NCBI GenBank assembly: GCA_963995505.1
Contig: OZ023198.1
Span: forward strand, 12,763,141 to 12,827,140
DNA from: Hypericum androsaemum
Lineage: Eukaryota; Streptophyta; Magnoliopsida; Malpighiales; Hypericaceae
Reading direction: 5' to 3'
Length of the DNA stretch: 64,000 bases
The notes under the pieces: model-generated
Told to the model about the DNA's origin: nothing
What the model saw: the letters and a program-made list of their open reading frames with translations, nothing else
Database searches by the model: none
Position numbers and translations under genes: made by a program
Part shown: positions 1 through 11,074 of the stretch, one piece after another
How positions within the stretch are numbered: the stretch's first letter is position 1
Layout of the letters: each line of letters opens with the position of its first letter

Positions 1-2229
1 ATTTGTCTCATAAAGGGTAAGGTCACTACTAACCTCTCCCAACTTTGAAAATTCATTCTCCAAAAAAGTGACATCACGTGATTCAAATTATGTTACATGT
101 CCATTGTCCAGTTCACCCACGAACACGTACCCTTTAGATACCTCTGGGTATCTTATAAAGATACTTTTTCTACCTCTCGGTCCTAATTTACCGAAAGTAC
201 TCGAGGTAGAATGGACATATGACGCACACCCCTATGGCTTAAAATAGTATAAATCGGGCTTCCGATCTGTCCACATTTCGTAAGGAGTGGCTGTAACAGA
301 CTTAGAGGGAACACGGTTTAGAATGTATGCGGCAGTCAGGAGCGCATCTCCATAGAATGATATAGGCAAACTTGCCTCTGCCATCATCGATCTAACCATA
401 TCAAGAAGGGTTCTATTCCTTCTTTCAGCAACTCCGTTTTGCTGTGGTGTATAAGGAATGGACAACTGATGTTCAATTCCTTTTTCAATGCATAGAGCTT
501 TGAACTCATCAGAAAGATATTCACGGCCACGATCAGTTCGTAAAGCCTTTATCTTTCTATCCTTCTGATTCTCAACAAAACTCATGTATGTCATGAAGCA
601 GTTGAAGGCTTCAGACTTGTGAGAAATCAGGTATATCAGACCATATCTAGTATAGTCGTCAATAAAGGTGATGAAGTAATATGCTTCATACCTTGCCCTC
701 ACATTCATTGGACCACATATGTCAGAATGGACTAATTGTAGTAGAAATTTGGCTCTAGCCCCAGTACCGAAAGGTTTTCTAGTACTTTTCCCTTCTAGAC
801 AGGATACGCAACTAGGTAACATAGATTTCTCTATATTGCCCAACAGTCCTGCCTTAGCTAGACGGTTTAAACGATCCTGATCAATATGGCCAAGTCTAGA
901 ATGCCATAGTTTAATATCATCCTCTGATGATTTTGAACTAGTGACAAAGGAAAAACTTTCACAAGGATCAATATCCAGAATCAAAAAACCTTCCGATATA
1001 TATCTAAGGCCAAAATAGGCATCATCCAAAAATAATCTAACGGTGTCGTTCTCAAACGACAACCGAAAACCTAAAGATATTAAGGCCAAAACTGAGATCA
1101 GGTTCCTTCGTATATCTGGAGCAAACAACACGTCATGTAAAAGAAGGGCAAGACCACCACGAAGGTATAATCTACAAGTGCCCAGGCCTTTCACATCCAC
1201 GCACGAGTTGTTACCAACAAAAATGGATTTTGCTCCAGCCGGCAACCGCCTGTACTCAACGAACGAACCACGGTCTCTAGCTATATGGTCTGTCGCTCCT
1301 GAATCAATCACCCATATAGAATGTGATTCAGTTAGAAGGGTACAAGAGGATACATACAATTTACTCACACTTGAGTTTAGATGTACCTGCTTAGACATTT
1401 TGCAATCTTTTGCAAAATGTCCCTTCTGTTGACAGTTAAAACATTTCACTTTTGAAATGTTAAACCGCTTGTTCTTTTTAGCCTTGGAGCCATCCAACTT
1501 GGTTCCATGGTTTTCAGCCTTTGGAGTTTGTTTATACTTACCCTTCCCTTTACCTTTTTTCTTTTTCCCACCACTCCCAGTAGAATAAATCGAATGGGCT
1601 TCAGGGTGGGATTTCATAGCTAGGAGGCGATCTTCCTCCAGCTCAAGGTGTCTGGCAACATCATCAAATGTTACCAAATGATCGGAATGGGTAAGATTCA
1701 TCTTCATCTGTTCCCAACTTGGTGGTAGAGAACGGATGACAGCTTGAATCTGCTGCTCGTTGCTGAGTATGTGACCAGCCTCTGCCAGTTCACTAATCAT
1801 ATTGGACATCACTCTCAAATGTTTCCTCATGGGAATCTCCGGACGCTTTTTAAAGGTGTCAAACCTTATGGTCAAAGCACGCAGCTTCGACACTGAAAGC
1901 TTTCTAAATTTCAGTTTGAGAGAATCCCATAACTCTTTCGCGTTGTCATGCACGCGAAATTGTCTGGTGATATCATCCATCATGGAACTCAACAAGATCA
2001 ATCGAGCAGTAGTGTTTTTCCTCTTCCAAATAACATAAGCTTCCTTATCTCGCTTATGTTGAGCAGTTGTGCCTTCTTCAGGCTCATCCATTATGACATG
2101 TATGTGCTCCAGAACCTCTTGTTCCTCAAGCACATATTGGATTTTCATACTCCAATTGTCATAGTTTTCACCGTTGAGTTTTAACTCACGGTTTAGCTCA
2201 GCAATGATAGATCTAGAAGCGACTGACAT
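1..2229 (-). pseudogene. Copia gag-protease-integrase polyprotein, broken by two stops
   Basis: The frame starts with MSVASRSII and runs 665 codons to a TAG at 232-234. In order it shows a Copia-type gag (about residues 10-210), a basic stretch, a CCHC zinc knuckle (C-x2-C-x4-H-x4-C, residues 263-276), the aspartic protease motif DSGATDHI (309-316), a GAG-pre-integrase motif with LWHSRLGHI (about 440), and an integrase core with DDYTRYG and NGVAERRNRT. The TAG stands where Copia elements normally have tryptophan (FKP then a GCAAYV-like stretch). The same frame then continues as integrase C-terminal sequence to the window edge and meets a second stop, TAA, at 88-90. I see no frameshift between the two. 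The product would be truncated before reverse transcriptase. Confidence 0.92.
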
Positions 2230-2813
2230 CTCTATAGGGATTTTTAATATGAGAACATATTAGAAATTTGATTTGGCAATATGATTCAATTTACTAATCA
2301 CTCATAACTTTTAACGATATGGAGTTCTTGATTAATCTCAAAATCGAAGTGGGTCGCGGGCATGCTTCCCCTCACCATTCAAGTATTAATCTTAAACTTC
2401 AACCGTTTAAAGTTCATCGATAGTAAATTCAAGTGGAAGCAATTAAAAAAACATCTTTATTTAATTACATGCATTTGTACATTCTGAGCTTATACACACA
2501 TGTACAAAAAACTCAGATAAGGTCTCAACCTATTGTACAAAAGTCCCCCAAAAATAACATATGTACACGGGGACAGTTAAACATATAATCACACAGGGAT
2601 CGAATGTCCAGGCGATCCGGTAGGAGAATCCAGATACATATCTGGATCCGGGTCTGAGGGCGATCCGGTGGGGGCCGGGTACGAGGACGATCCGATGAGA
2701 AGTTTCAGGGTACTTTCCAGAACTGGAATTGAATCCATGATCCAGATGATCAGGAGCGGAGGAAAACTATAATAGTAATCCTTAGTGAGGTAGCGGTTCA
2801 AGATCAAACCGCT

Positions 2814-3170
2814 TCACAGCTCCAGAACAGGAGAAGGTATCATTTCTCTGCGAAGACCCTTATCCTCAAGATAATGGACCAGACCATAGAGAGCATCTCT
2901 ATAGGTATTGAACTCGGGTGCCGAGAAGACACTCATATCTTCTCAAATTTTCATCATGACCAGGAGGTCTCGAAACATAGAGGGCCAGTCCTCTCCATGA
3001 TCGTAACCTCTGGCCCAGATGCACTCTTGCATCTCCCGGTGAACAGCCTCAATATGCTCAACAATGACATACATGTCATTCTTGGGCACACGCAGTGGTA
3101 AACGGCGCTTCAGAATCTTCTGTCGAAGTTCTGTTGCACAGAAGTTCAGATACCTGTCTCCAGTAGCCAT
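2814..3170 (-). pseudogene. small extra reading frame in the Copia leader, one internal stop
   Basis: Between the primer binding site and gag, on the sense strand of the element, a frame starts MATGDRYLNF and runs 118 codons to a TGA at 2814-2816, broken once by a TGA at 2943-2945. An alternative ATG lies seven codons upstream (3191). The product would be rich in charged residues (for example RQKILKRRLPLRVPK). It has no zinc knuckle, protease motif or membrane segment that I can see. I do not recognise the family. Its sense position suggests an additional element-encoded ORF or a captured host fragment, but chance openness cannot be excluded. Confidence 0.4.
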
Positions 3171-3190
3171 CAAATCTTGCAACAATTGCA

Positions 3191-4306
3191 ATGCAATTTC
3201 GGGTTAATACTCATATTTTCCCAAAATAGGATTGAAAAAACTCATTTTCCAATCTTTTGATGATCATACTATGGATCAATTTATGTGATTTTAGTTTAAC
3301 TTTTACATATCTCGGAACTCGTTCTAAAATATTTTTAAGTTTATTAAAATATCGTCATAATTTTAATAAACTTAATTCACAAAAATTTCTCAAAATTTTT
3401 ATCAATTTATTGGATTTTAATTGAATAAAAACTGATTTTATCCAATTAAAAGAGAAAAAACCCAATTTTTAAGTCCAATTCGGTTGGGTCGAACCAAGAA
3501 ACCAGGCCAATCCGTCCGGTTTTTTGATTTTCTTGACCCGGGTATAAATATTTTTGGGAAAAATCATGAAATTACGATTTTGCCCCTCGCATATTTTCCC
3601 TCTGATTTTCTCTCTCCCCGACAGCGAAGACGAAAATCCGGCCGCCGCTCCTCTCCACGACCGCCGCGTAACGGCGGCGAACCACGGGTCGAGACCGGTC
3701 GCAATCGACTCGTCTCGGCCTCGCGAGCACGGCCGTAGCGGCCTCTCGGGCCGAAGTGCAGTCGTTTGCCGCCGCGATCGTCTTCTCCTTTCCGCGTCTC
3801 TCCGCCGTCGTCGTCCTCGATCTCGCGATTCCGGCGACGTCGATCCACAAACGTGGTATCGGGACGTCGGGGAGAAGCCGGAGAATCGACTATCGTTGAT
3901 CTACGGCGTCAAAATCGTCGGATTTCCGACGAAATCGACGGATTTCAATTTCGGGCAAAATCGCCCCAAAATCGCCCGATTAGGGTTCTGTCGATTTGGG
4001 GATTTTTGGAACAATTTCCAATTAATCCCAAAGTTTTCCGAAAATTGCACCGAGGTCCATGATACGCAGGTGCCACGTAAGTGGTCAAATTTTAGATTGG
4101 TACCTTAAGGTTTCGCGCGTGCGCAAATTTGCCCGCGTGGTTAGGCAAAATTTAATTTAGTCCCCCTTGTTCCAAATTAATTACATTAAAGCCCAACAGA
4201 TTATGATTTTTCATAAAATCACAATTAATATGATTTTTAACTCAATAAATTACATAATTACTTGAATTAAAATATCATATTATCATCAAAACATAGTTTT
4301 AACCAT
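3191..4306 (-). other. Copia 5' leader with a CpG-rich block
   Basis: No convincing gene is present. About 3590-3990 is unusually rich in CG dinucleotides and short CGTCG/CGGCG-type words, in contrast to the AT-rich flanks at 3190-3480 and 4130-4300. Several overlapping frames are open only because of this composition. The stretch belongs to the untranslated leader between the primer binding site and gag. Confidence 0.6.
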
Positions 4307-4318
4307 GCTCTGATACCA
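4307..4318 (-). other. retrotransposon primer binding site
   Basis: On the minus strand the bases read TGGTATCAGAGC, the usual Copia primer binding site complementary to the 3' end of initiator methionine tRNA. It starts two bases inside the inner end of the LTR, as expected. Confidence 0.95.
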
Positions 4319-4612
4319 ATTGACAATTTTAACGTGTAATTAACGAGTAATTTTGTGTTAAACCCGTTTAATTAACAAATTAATTCGTTAATAATAAATC
4401 ACTTACTTGTTGAAGTAAGAGGTCCACAGGCTCGGGTCCACAACTTCTTCGTGCTAGTCGAATTACGATCACGTTTGAACGGATTCGTAATTACTTTTCA
4501 CGAGATTTCCTTTAATGAAAATCTGATTAAAATTCTGGAACTGATCTGAAATTTTTCTCTTGTATTGAGTGGTTGTGGGAAAAGTTACAAATTGGTCCAG
4601 CCGGATTTCCCC

Positions 4613-4620
4613 TTTTATAG
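4613..4620 (-). promoter_or_regulatory. TATA box of the Copia LTR
   Basis: The minus strand reads CTATAAAA followed by GG, about 30 bp downstream of the nearest CACGTG box. This fits a core promoter, with U3 upstream and R starting about 25-30 bp downstream. Confidence 0.75.
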
Positions 4621-4647
4621 GGAAATCCGGACAACCAAAATGTGTGC

Positions 4648-4869
4648 CACGTGTCGCCACGTGGCATTTTGGGCCACAAGTCCGCCACGTGGTGCCTTAG
4701 GCCGCATGTCCGCCACGTGGCAAGGCTACACATAGCTTTGCCACGTGGCACGCCACGCGGCGCTTTGGACCACATGTCTGCCACGTGGCAAGGCTACACC
4801 TAGCTTTGCCACGTGGCGCGCCACGTGGGCTGCCACATGTGACGTCAGCGTCACGTCACACTGACGTGG
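4648..4869 (-). promoter_or_regulatory. cluster of eight CACGTG boxes plus TGACGTCA in the LTR U3
   Basis: CACGTG occurs at 4648, 4658, 4686, 4714, 4742, 4782, 4810 and 4822, mostly as GCCACGTGGC. A palindromic TGACGTCA lies at 4840-4847 and TGACGTGG at 4862-4869. Several boxes lie in imperfect tandem units containing the word AAGGCTACAC. CACGTGGC is the core of G-box and ABA-response elements bound by plant bZIP and bHLH factors, and TGACGTCA is a C-box type bZIP site. The position just upstream of the TATA box suggests an enhancer; the inducing signal is inference. Confidence 0.8.
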
Positions 4870-4994
4870 CGCTTGCGCGGCTTCGGGTCGGTCAACGCGG
4901 GTTGACCGGCCCATCCAACCCAACTTTTTGTGCCTAATGGGCCCGGGCCCAATTAGGCACAATAATAATTGCCTATTGGGCCTAAGGTCCAACA

Positions 4995-5358
4995 ATTATA
5001 TTAAAAGTGATTAATTTAAAATTTTGTTATTTGTAAATAACAAATTTTGTAACGTAAATTAATAGATATTTAAAATAGAGTAACACTGCTAAATAAAACT
5101 GATAATAGAGAAATTTAAAAAAATGGTATGTCTGGTCAACCAAGAAATAAAATAAATTTGGGTCGTCTCCCGATCCACTTTAAAAATATAGTGTCTAACT
5201 CATATCTCAAAATGACTCGAATATGTAGTAGTTAACTAGCTTAAATATATTTTAAAAAAGTTATAATTTCAAATCATCTATATATATTATGTATCATGTT
5301 GTTACATATTAGGTTGGAGTTAAGAAAAATATAATTTTCGATGAAGTATTAGACAAAC
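4995..5358 (-). other. MATE intron 4, segment between exon 4 and the Copia LTR
   Basis: This is AT-rich intron sequence starting with the GTTTGTC donor after exon 4. I see no exon of the missing MATE C-terminus in it. The Copia 5' LTR begins 364 bp into the intron. Confidence 0.7.
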
Positions 5359-8012
5359 CTCACAGCGCCACTAAGACCATATGGGATCATCCAAACTGCC
5401 GCCGCCGTATTAAGGCTGCAATAAATAGCATAAACATTAGCTTGAAATCATATTTAAATAATTTCACGATTTCTGTGCCGTTGATGTGTCACAACTAACC
5501 TTATAGAAAGAACCGCTGTTTCAAGCTGAGGGTCAGGGAGAAGACCCGATATAAGAACCATCAATTCGAACGACCACATCTCCAAGCTGTTCAAATTTAT
5601 AGCAAGTACAATGTACAAGTTACGGGAGTCCTTCAAGCACCAACGATTTCAACCCGCTATGGTATAGTTATAATGATTGTATCTAACCTAAAATTTCAAG
5701 GTAATGAATTGATAAATTTTCGACGCTTGCAACTAATAATGTCGAGAATAAATTATATTGATTGTGATACATACCAAACCATACCCGCGGAAGGAATGGA
5801 GAGCCTCACAAACCGCGGGATATCATGTAAAGCCTCCTTGGAGAAACCGGTCCAAGTCTTCTTGCACGAAGGAGAAAACTTGACATAAACCACCAGCAAC
5901 AACACATTGATCCAATTCGAAATTGCATTAGCCAAAGCAGCTCCTCTGAACCCTAGGCCAGACTTGAACACCAGGAGCCAACAGTTTAACGTGTGAAGCA
6001 AGCAAACGATCCCTGCACAGGCCATCATAGGGCACACGTTGTTTTGGGTCTGTAGGAACTTGACTAGGCACTGGAGGAGCCCATACGCGAAGAGACTTGG
6101 AATCATGTAAGAAGCGTAGGTTCCCGCAACTTCTGCGATGTCTTCCTCTTGGCCAACCAGGATCAAGATTGGCTTGGTGCTGGCCCAAATGCCCGCTAAG
6201 GGCACGCTCACTAGGAGGAGAACTAGCATCGCTCTTTGCATGTGGATGCCTAGCATGTGGTACTGCTTTGCTCCGTATGATTGGCCACAGAATGTATCCA
6301 GTGCACTTGCCATTCCCAACTGTGTTCGTGTTATAATATCGTGTTAGAAATCGAATCGAAACAAACAACAACATTTTAAATTTTTAAATAATTGCTTAAG
6401 AAAATTTTAAATCCATTGAACTTTTCATAATTTTTACACTATTCACTGAAACATTCTTCTATATATCTGATATATGCTTTAATTATTCTAGTATAGCCCA
6501 ATCAAGCTTCAGAACAATAGTCCTTGGCACGTAAGCGATGCCACGTGGGACGGAATTGGACCATTTGAAAACTCGGACAAAAATATTTCAGGACAAAAGT
6601 TTGAGGGTCTTATCTGTCTAATTCTAAAATCGAGGAGCTGTGAGGGATTTTCTAATGATATCAGAGACTAAATTGTACTTTACTCTAATATTTAGTCATA
6701 TCCTCATGGCTTCTAGCTTTTAACATGACATCTCAATGGAACTTTTTGAGTCTAGTCAGAGCTCACTTAAGCTTAATTAACTAACAATTCTTGCATTGCA
6801 AAATTCTTAGACCATCACCATTTAAAAATCCAATATAATAGTCCGGCACGTAGAAGCTAAAACAGAACGAGACAACTTTTGCTAGCTTCGTCTTGGAGAA
6901 GATTTTGTAGACATAAAATAAATTGGACACCAGAAAAGTGGCATGTAAAAGATGTCCCAAAAAAGTTTTGGCAGAGAAAATAACGTCCTCGAGTACGTTT
7001 GAATGGTAGCTCAGAGAATGTTGGTTATGGTCCACTTTTATCTGGTCGGGTTGCTATCTCAAACTAGCGGACTAAAATTCCACTAACCAATCATGAAAAA
7101 TCAGAAAGATATTGGGTGATAGCTGAAAGAAAGCATACAAGCACACAATTACACTATTTGAGCTTTCATTCTTGCAAACATATCCCTCGAGACAGATACT
7201 TAAAGCATTAACTATATCATTGCACGGTCTTTATATTCTCAATTTTCAGGTTTAAGTACCCATGGGTTGATTATTTCCTTGCCAATTTCCCATGGTTTGA
7301 TCATTTCCTTGCCAATTTCCAAAAACACTAGTATTATAGTGGACTATACAAGATCGCGATTGTACGGTTCGAGAAAATTCAAATTGACGTAACATAAAAT
7401 TGATTAGTTTAAAAGTATCATGGACAGCTAAAAAATCTACGGACCAACTAATTGACAACATTGTCAACTCATTCATAATTGTTTAGTTAAAACAAACTTT
7501 TTAATGGGAGGACTTTGTCCTTTTTGGTTGTTTTTGGTGTCTTTTTTCAAGATGGATCAATACTAATTTTTATATTTATAATGTTATTAATTAATTTAGT
7601 ATTTTCTGAATTATATGGGATATTATCTAATAACATCTTTTAACGAGATATTATATTCTTATATCAATTTTACGCCTAACTCATACGTATTGTGTGATCC
7701 GAGCTAACGTAGATAACTTACCAACAAGCTGTATCCGGTGACGGTGGTGAAAGAAGTGGCCATGGAAGCGCCGGAGAGGCTCAAAACGTCGAGGTGGCCC
7801 ACAAACATGAGAGAGATTAGCTGCAGAGAGAATTGCAACAGGCTCACGGCGACCAGTGGTCCGGCGAGCCACGCCTGCTTCTTCACTTCCTCTGCTATCT
7901 CTCTCCAGCTCCCAACACCTCTGCCGTTATATCCACGCTCTTCTCCGTTCCACCGATCGTCTGGGTTTCGTAGTAAAGGTGACGACGATTGGTGTTGCTC
8001 TTGCCTCTCCAT
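5359..8012 (-). CDS. MATE (DETOXIFICATION) efflux transporter, exons 1-4 only, interrupted by Copia
   Basis: Exons on the minus strand are 8012-7722, 6319-5775, 5586-5500 and 5415-5359. All have GT-AG borders and compatible phases, giving about 327 residues. The protein starts MERQEQHQSS; family hallmarks include GHLDVLSLSGASMATSF, LDTFCGQSYGAKQY, FLQTQNN and WSFELMVLISGLLP. Plant MATE proteins are 12-helix H+-coupled exporters of metabolites, organic acids or xenobiotics, usually about 450-550 residues. This piece covers about the first eight helices. Exon 4 ends after GLSGAV at a GT donor (5358-5357), where family members continue with STRVSNELGAG. That part is not found before the Copia LTR at 4994, so it lies left of the window or is lost. 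The substrate cannot be deduced. Confidence 0.93.
6320..7721 (-). other. MATE intron 1
   Basis: This 1.4-kb AT-rich intron lies between a GTAAGT donor (7721-7716) and an ACAG acceptor (6323-6320). Short open frames inside show no similarity I recognise. It contains one small tandem duplication (7259-7320). Confidence 0.8.
7259..7320. repeat. two-copy tandem repeat of about 30 bp in MATE intron 1
   Basis: Two adjacent copies of a unit ending in TTTCCTTGCCAATTTCC, each starting with CATGG, differ at a few positions. Confidence 0.8.
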
Positions 8013-8040
8013 GAATAGCCGAGATTCGTAGAGTATGGGG

Positions 8041-8100
8041 AAATAATTTAGAGTTGAGAGAGGGCCTTCTTCTCTTGCGAAGGATATAGTGATGTGTAAT
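8041..8100. repeat. MATE upstream sequence, first copy of a dispersed duplication
   Basis: Immediately upstream of the MATE start, the stretch with AATAATTTAG, GAGAGAGGGCCTTCTTCTC and a GATGTGT word recurs at about 9622-9695. This points to an old duplication of the MATE 5' flank. Confidence 0.6.
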
Positions 8101-8282
8101 ATTATATATATATAGATGTCTGATTACAAGTAGACGTGTTGGATTTGGATTGACTATTGACTATAACAAAGTCCATGCGAGTCGAATTAAACGTACGGGA
8201 TCAAGCAGGACGGAGCCAGAAAATTTAGAGAATGGAGGTAATATAATTTTTTTTTAAAATTCAACGTATGTAATTACAATAT

Positions 8283-8769
8283 TTATAATTGTCCTCTACG
8301 ATTATTCATGCGTTGAAATCGCTCCATAATAGTTACATTATCAATACAATCAAATACGCCTTTCTCGATATATGTAATTAAACAATCAGCTAGCAATTGA
8401 CGTCTCATCTTGTTGTGAAGACGATTCTTCAAAATATTCATGGCAAAAAAGACTCTCTCAACACTTGCAGTCGCAACTGGCAATATCAAAGCTAATTTCA
8501 GGAGCCGAAATACCGTAGGATAAATGTGATCTCTCTGTGTTTGCACCAACTTCTGAGCCAAAATATCGAACCTCTTTATACCATAAAATTCATCATTAGA
8601 TCTCATGTCAGCAATATAATTAGCCAACTGACTATCCAGTGTTAAGATATCCAATGACGAAAAGTCACGTGGATAAAACTTAGTCAGACCAAGCAATTTT
8701 TTCTTATAAAAAGTAGCAAATGATTCATCCGGACTCAAACATGCCATACCAAGAAGCAATTCACCCTAA
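8283..8769 (-). pseudogene. hAT-family transposase C-terminal fragment
   Basis: The minus strand encodes about 160 residues ending FQRMNNRRGQL and a stop at 8283-8285. The segment LILPVATASVERVF followed by LKNRLHNKM is the hAT dimerisation region, of the type found in plant TTF-type zinc-finger (ZMYM1-like) hAT proteins. The preceding LLLGMACLSPDESF also fits that family. Just before it (about 8770) is an AG acceptor-like end, TTCCATTAG, so this may be a last exon. No upstream exons with the zinc finger or catalytic core are seen before 9750, so I call it a fragment. Confidence 0.8.
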
Positions 8770-9758
8770 TGGAAATAATGTAAACAATAGGGATAGATAT
8801 CATATACGTGACCCTTTAATCAAAGAAAGAAGAAAATGTAACTCACCCTATTCCAAGTTGACCCCCAAACGCGTTCTGGTCTGCTTTGGGTTGGACGTTC
8901 TGTTTCTTTCTTTTTTATTTTTTATTTTTTTGAGAGGGCTCTAGAGTTGGTTCTTTATATAAGGAGGAACTGTAATTCAAAATATAACACCGGTGATTCT
9001 ATTCAGAAAGAGAATAGAACTCTTTTGCATATGGTCAAATTATATTCGAACTCGATAACTTGCTTGACATTTGGAATACACACTTTCTTAGGCTCAACTA
9101 GCATATGATAAGTCAGTAATGGGTTATTCTGATTTTAATTTTTAGATTGATTAATTTTTTAGTAGGGTCAATTTCTAATTTTAGTGAGGATATACATTAA
9201 AAAATATACATAGTTACCAAACATAAAAAAAATTAAGTGGGGCACTCCCCTAAACATCCCTCCACCCCTAGGGTCAAGGGACAAGCTAGTCAGAAGAAGT
9301 ATTTTTTGTTCAAGTAAGAAATTTTGATTTATTTACAAAATTTTGAATTCTAATTTTACGAATATAAAATATACTATTAAAAGAGTCCGACTCCTCAAAT
9401 ATTTATGTAGTGTTGACTCAGAATATTAAAGATTGACAAAAAAACATATTCTACGGGACTATTTTATTTTATGGTGTCACAATATATTACGTGAAAATTG
9501 AAAATCTGATAAGATTTTAATGAAAGAGTCGTCTTAAATTCAGAAAATTTTAAATTATATTGGCCAATAATAACGAGTCATATTTATGTTAAGATATTTA
9601 GGTGCTACTTAATTGATTTGAATAATTTAGGGAAAGAATTTATAGTAGAGAGAGGGCCTTCTTCTCCTGTGAAGTATGGATATACTGATGTGTGGACACA
9701 AATGTTCTAATTGATATTTTGAGTTTGAGTTACTGAAAAAATAATTGTATTCTGCAGG
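8770..9758. other. AT-rich intergenic stretch between hAT fragment and LTR element
   Basis: No gene is supported here. It contains the second copy of the MATE upstream sequence (about 9622-9695). The last five bases, GCAGG at 9754-9758, are the left target duplication of the following LTR element. Confidence 0.6.
9622..9695. repeat. second copy of the MATE upstream sequence
   Basis: Words AATAATTTAGG, AGAGAGAGGGCCTTCTTCTC and CTGATGTGTGG match 8041-8100 in order with small differences. No MATE exon is attached to this copy. It looks like a relic of a tandem duplication later separated by insertions. Confidence 0.55.
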
Positions 9759-10800
9759 TGTTGCGGAGAAAGTGGGTACAAGAACGTCAAGACTACCCGA
9801 GACGGATCCGGAGTGGTCGTCCCAAGGTCGGCCTAACGGAGAGGGTGAAAAAAAAGTGAACCTTAGACGTTCAATCTAAGGGAGAGGGAGAAAAAAGAAG
9901 TACGGGCTACGAGCTAAGATAAAAAGTAAAGATAGTTGTTGTTTGATGTGTTGGTGATGTCCGTTCTCTCGCCCGAGCTCTCCTTATATAGAGTGCCTTG
10001 ACCTAACCTCCGCGCCTTCACAATAGGAAATCCTAAACCGCCTCCAAGACCTTCGGCTCCAAGTCTCAATCCCGAGAGATCCGCTTCAAATTATTTGTTC
10101 CTAACATGACGGGATCCTCTCGGCTCAATACAAGCCGTCTTCCTTAAATGAGCAAATCCCATCCTCGGATAGGAAGCTTTCAAAACGTGACGACCAAGCG
10201 ATCGCGGCCTAAAGAGGAACTTACCAAGTCTTGCCAAATATTGAGAATCTCGGCTCAAGTTAGGAAACTATAGATCGTTTTGACCTTCTCGAATCTCCCA
10301 CGCAAAATCTTGACTCAAGTCCGTCATTGCCCAATACGGACATCTCGTCAGGCCCAAAGTGAATCTCAAAATGGGCTCAAGCTAACGACCTCCTCAACCA
10401 AAGTGGACCTATTCCCGGAATTGCCTTCCCGCCTACGAAGGTCAAATGAGCTTCCCGCTCGGGTCCAAGTTGGCTTCTCACCTTCGGCTTCTCGCCTTAG
10501 GCTCCTTGCTCGTCTTCTCGCCTTAGACTTCCGGCCTTAAGTTTCTCGCCCAGCTTCCCGCTATAGGCTTCTAGCTCGGTCTCTCGCCGTAGGCCTCTCG
10601 CTCGGCCCTTTGCCACTCGGCCTCTCGCTCGGTCCTCTCGCCGTAGGCCTCTCACTCGGCCTCTCGCCACTCGGCCTCTCGCTTGGCCTTTCGCCACTCG
10701 ACCTCTTGCCGTAAGCCTCTCACTCGGCTCCTAGCTCGTGCCTCATATCGGCCTCTCGCCTATTTGAATCGGATGAGTTTCCCAATAGGACTCGGCCATG

Positions 10801-11074
10801 TGGATGAGAAGAGCCCTAGCTCGGTCTCGCCTTCGTGGGCGAGAGGAGCCTCTCGCCCGGATCACCAACGTGAGCGAGAAGAGCCCTCGCTCGGTCTCGC
10901 CTATGCGGGCGAGAGGGGCCTCTCGCCCGGGCTCCTCATGAGCGAGAAGAGCCCTCGCTCGGTCTCGCCTATGCGGGCGAGAGGGACCTCTCGCCCGGGC
11001 TCCTCGTGAGCGAGAAGAGCCCTCGCTCGGTCTCGCCTATGTGGGCGAGAGGGGCCTCTCGCCTGGGCTCCTTG
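10801..11074. repeat. 68-bp tandem array, four copies, each with a palindrome
   Basis: Units start at 10801 (70 bp, divergent), 10871, 10939 and 11007 (68 bp each). The last three are nearly identical. Each contains GGGCGAGAGG, a two-base spacer, then CCTCTCGCCC, or a near match, which could form a 10-bp stem. The period is not a multiple of three, so coding is unlikely. Confidence 0.9.

Larger units (their letters stand above)
1..4994 (-). mobile_element. Copia LTR retrotransposon, 5' part (continues beyond the left edge)
   Basis: In minus orientation the order is 5' LTR (4994 to 4321), primer binding site (4318-4307), a leader of about 2 kb, then gag, protease and integrase (2229 to the edge). 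Protease followed by integrase with no reverse transcriptase before it is the Copia order. Reverse transcriptase, RNase H and the 3' LTR must lie left of this window. The element sits in intron 4 of the MATE gene, in the same transcriptional direction. The polyprotein frame has two premature stops, so this copy cannot make a full polyprotein. The bases after the LTR at 4995-4999 read ATTAT, one half of a possible 5-bp target duplication; the other half is out of view. Confidence 0.93.
4321..4994 (-). repeat. 5' LTR of the Copia element
   Basis: The LTR starts TGTTGGACC and ends AATTGTCA on the minus strand, so it has TG...CA ends, and it abuts the primer binding site. It is 674 bp. Its upstream part holds a cluster of CACGTG boxes (4648-4827) and bZIP-type sites (4840-4869), followed by a TATA box (4613-4620). 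The partner LTR is outside the window, so insertion age cannot be estimated here. Confidence 0.92.

Noticed and set aside
4469..4995. Overlapping minus-strand frames in the Copia LTR
   Set aside because: They lie across the G-box repeats and TATA box of the LTR and show no conserved protein.
10801..11074. CRISPR-like direct repeats
   Set aside because: This is plant nuclear DNA and the units are adjacent, without unique spacers.
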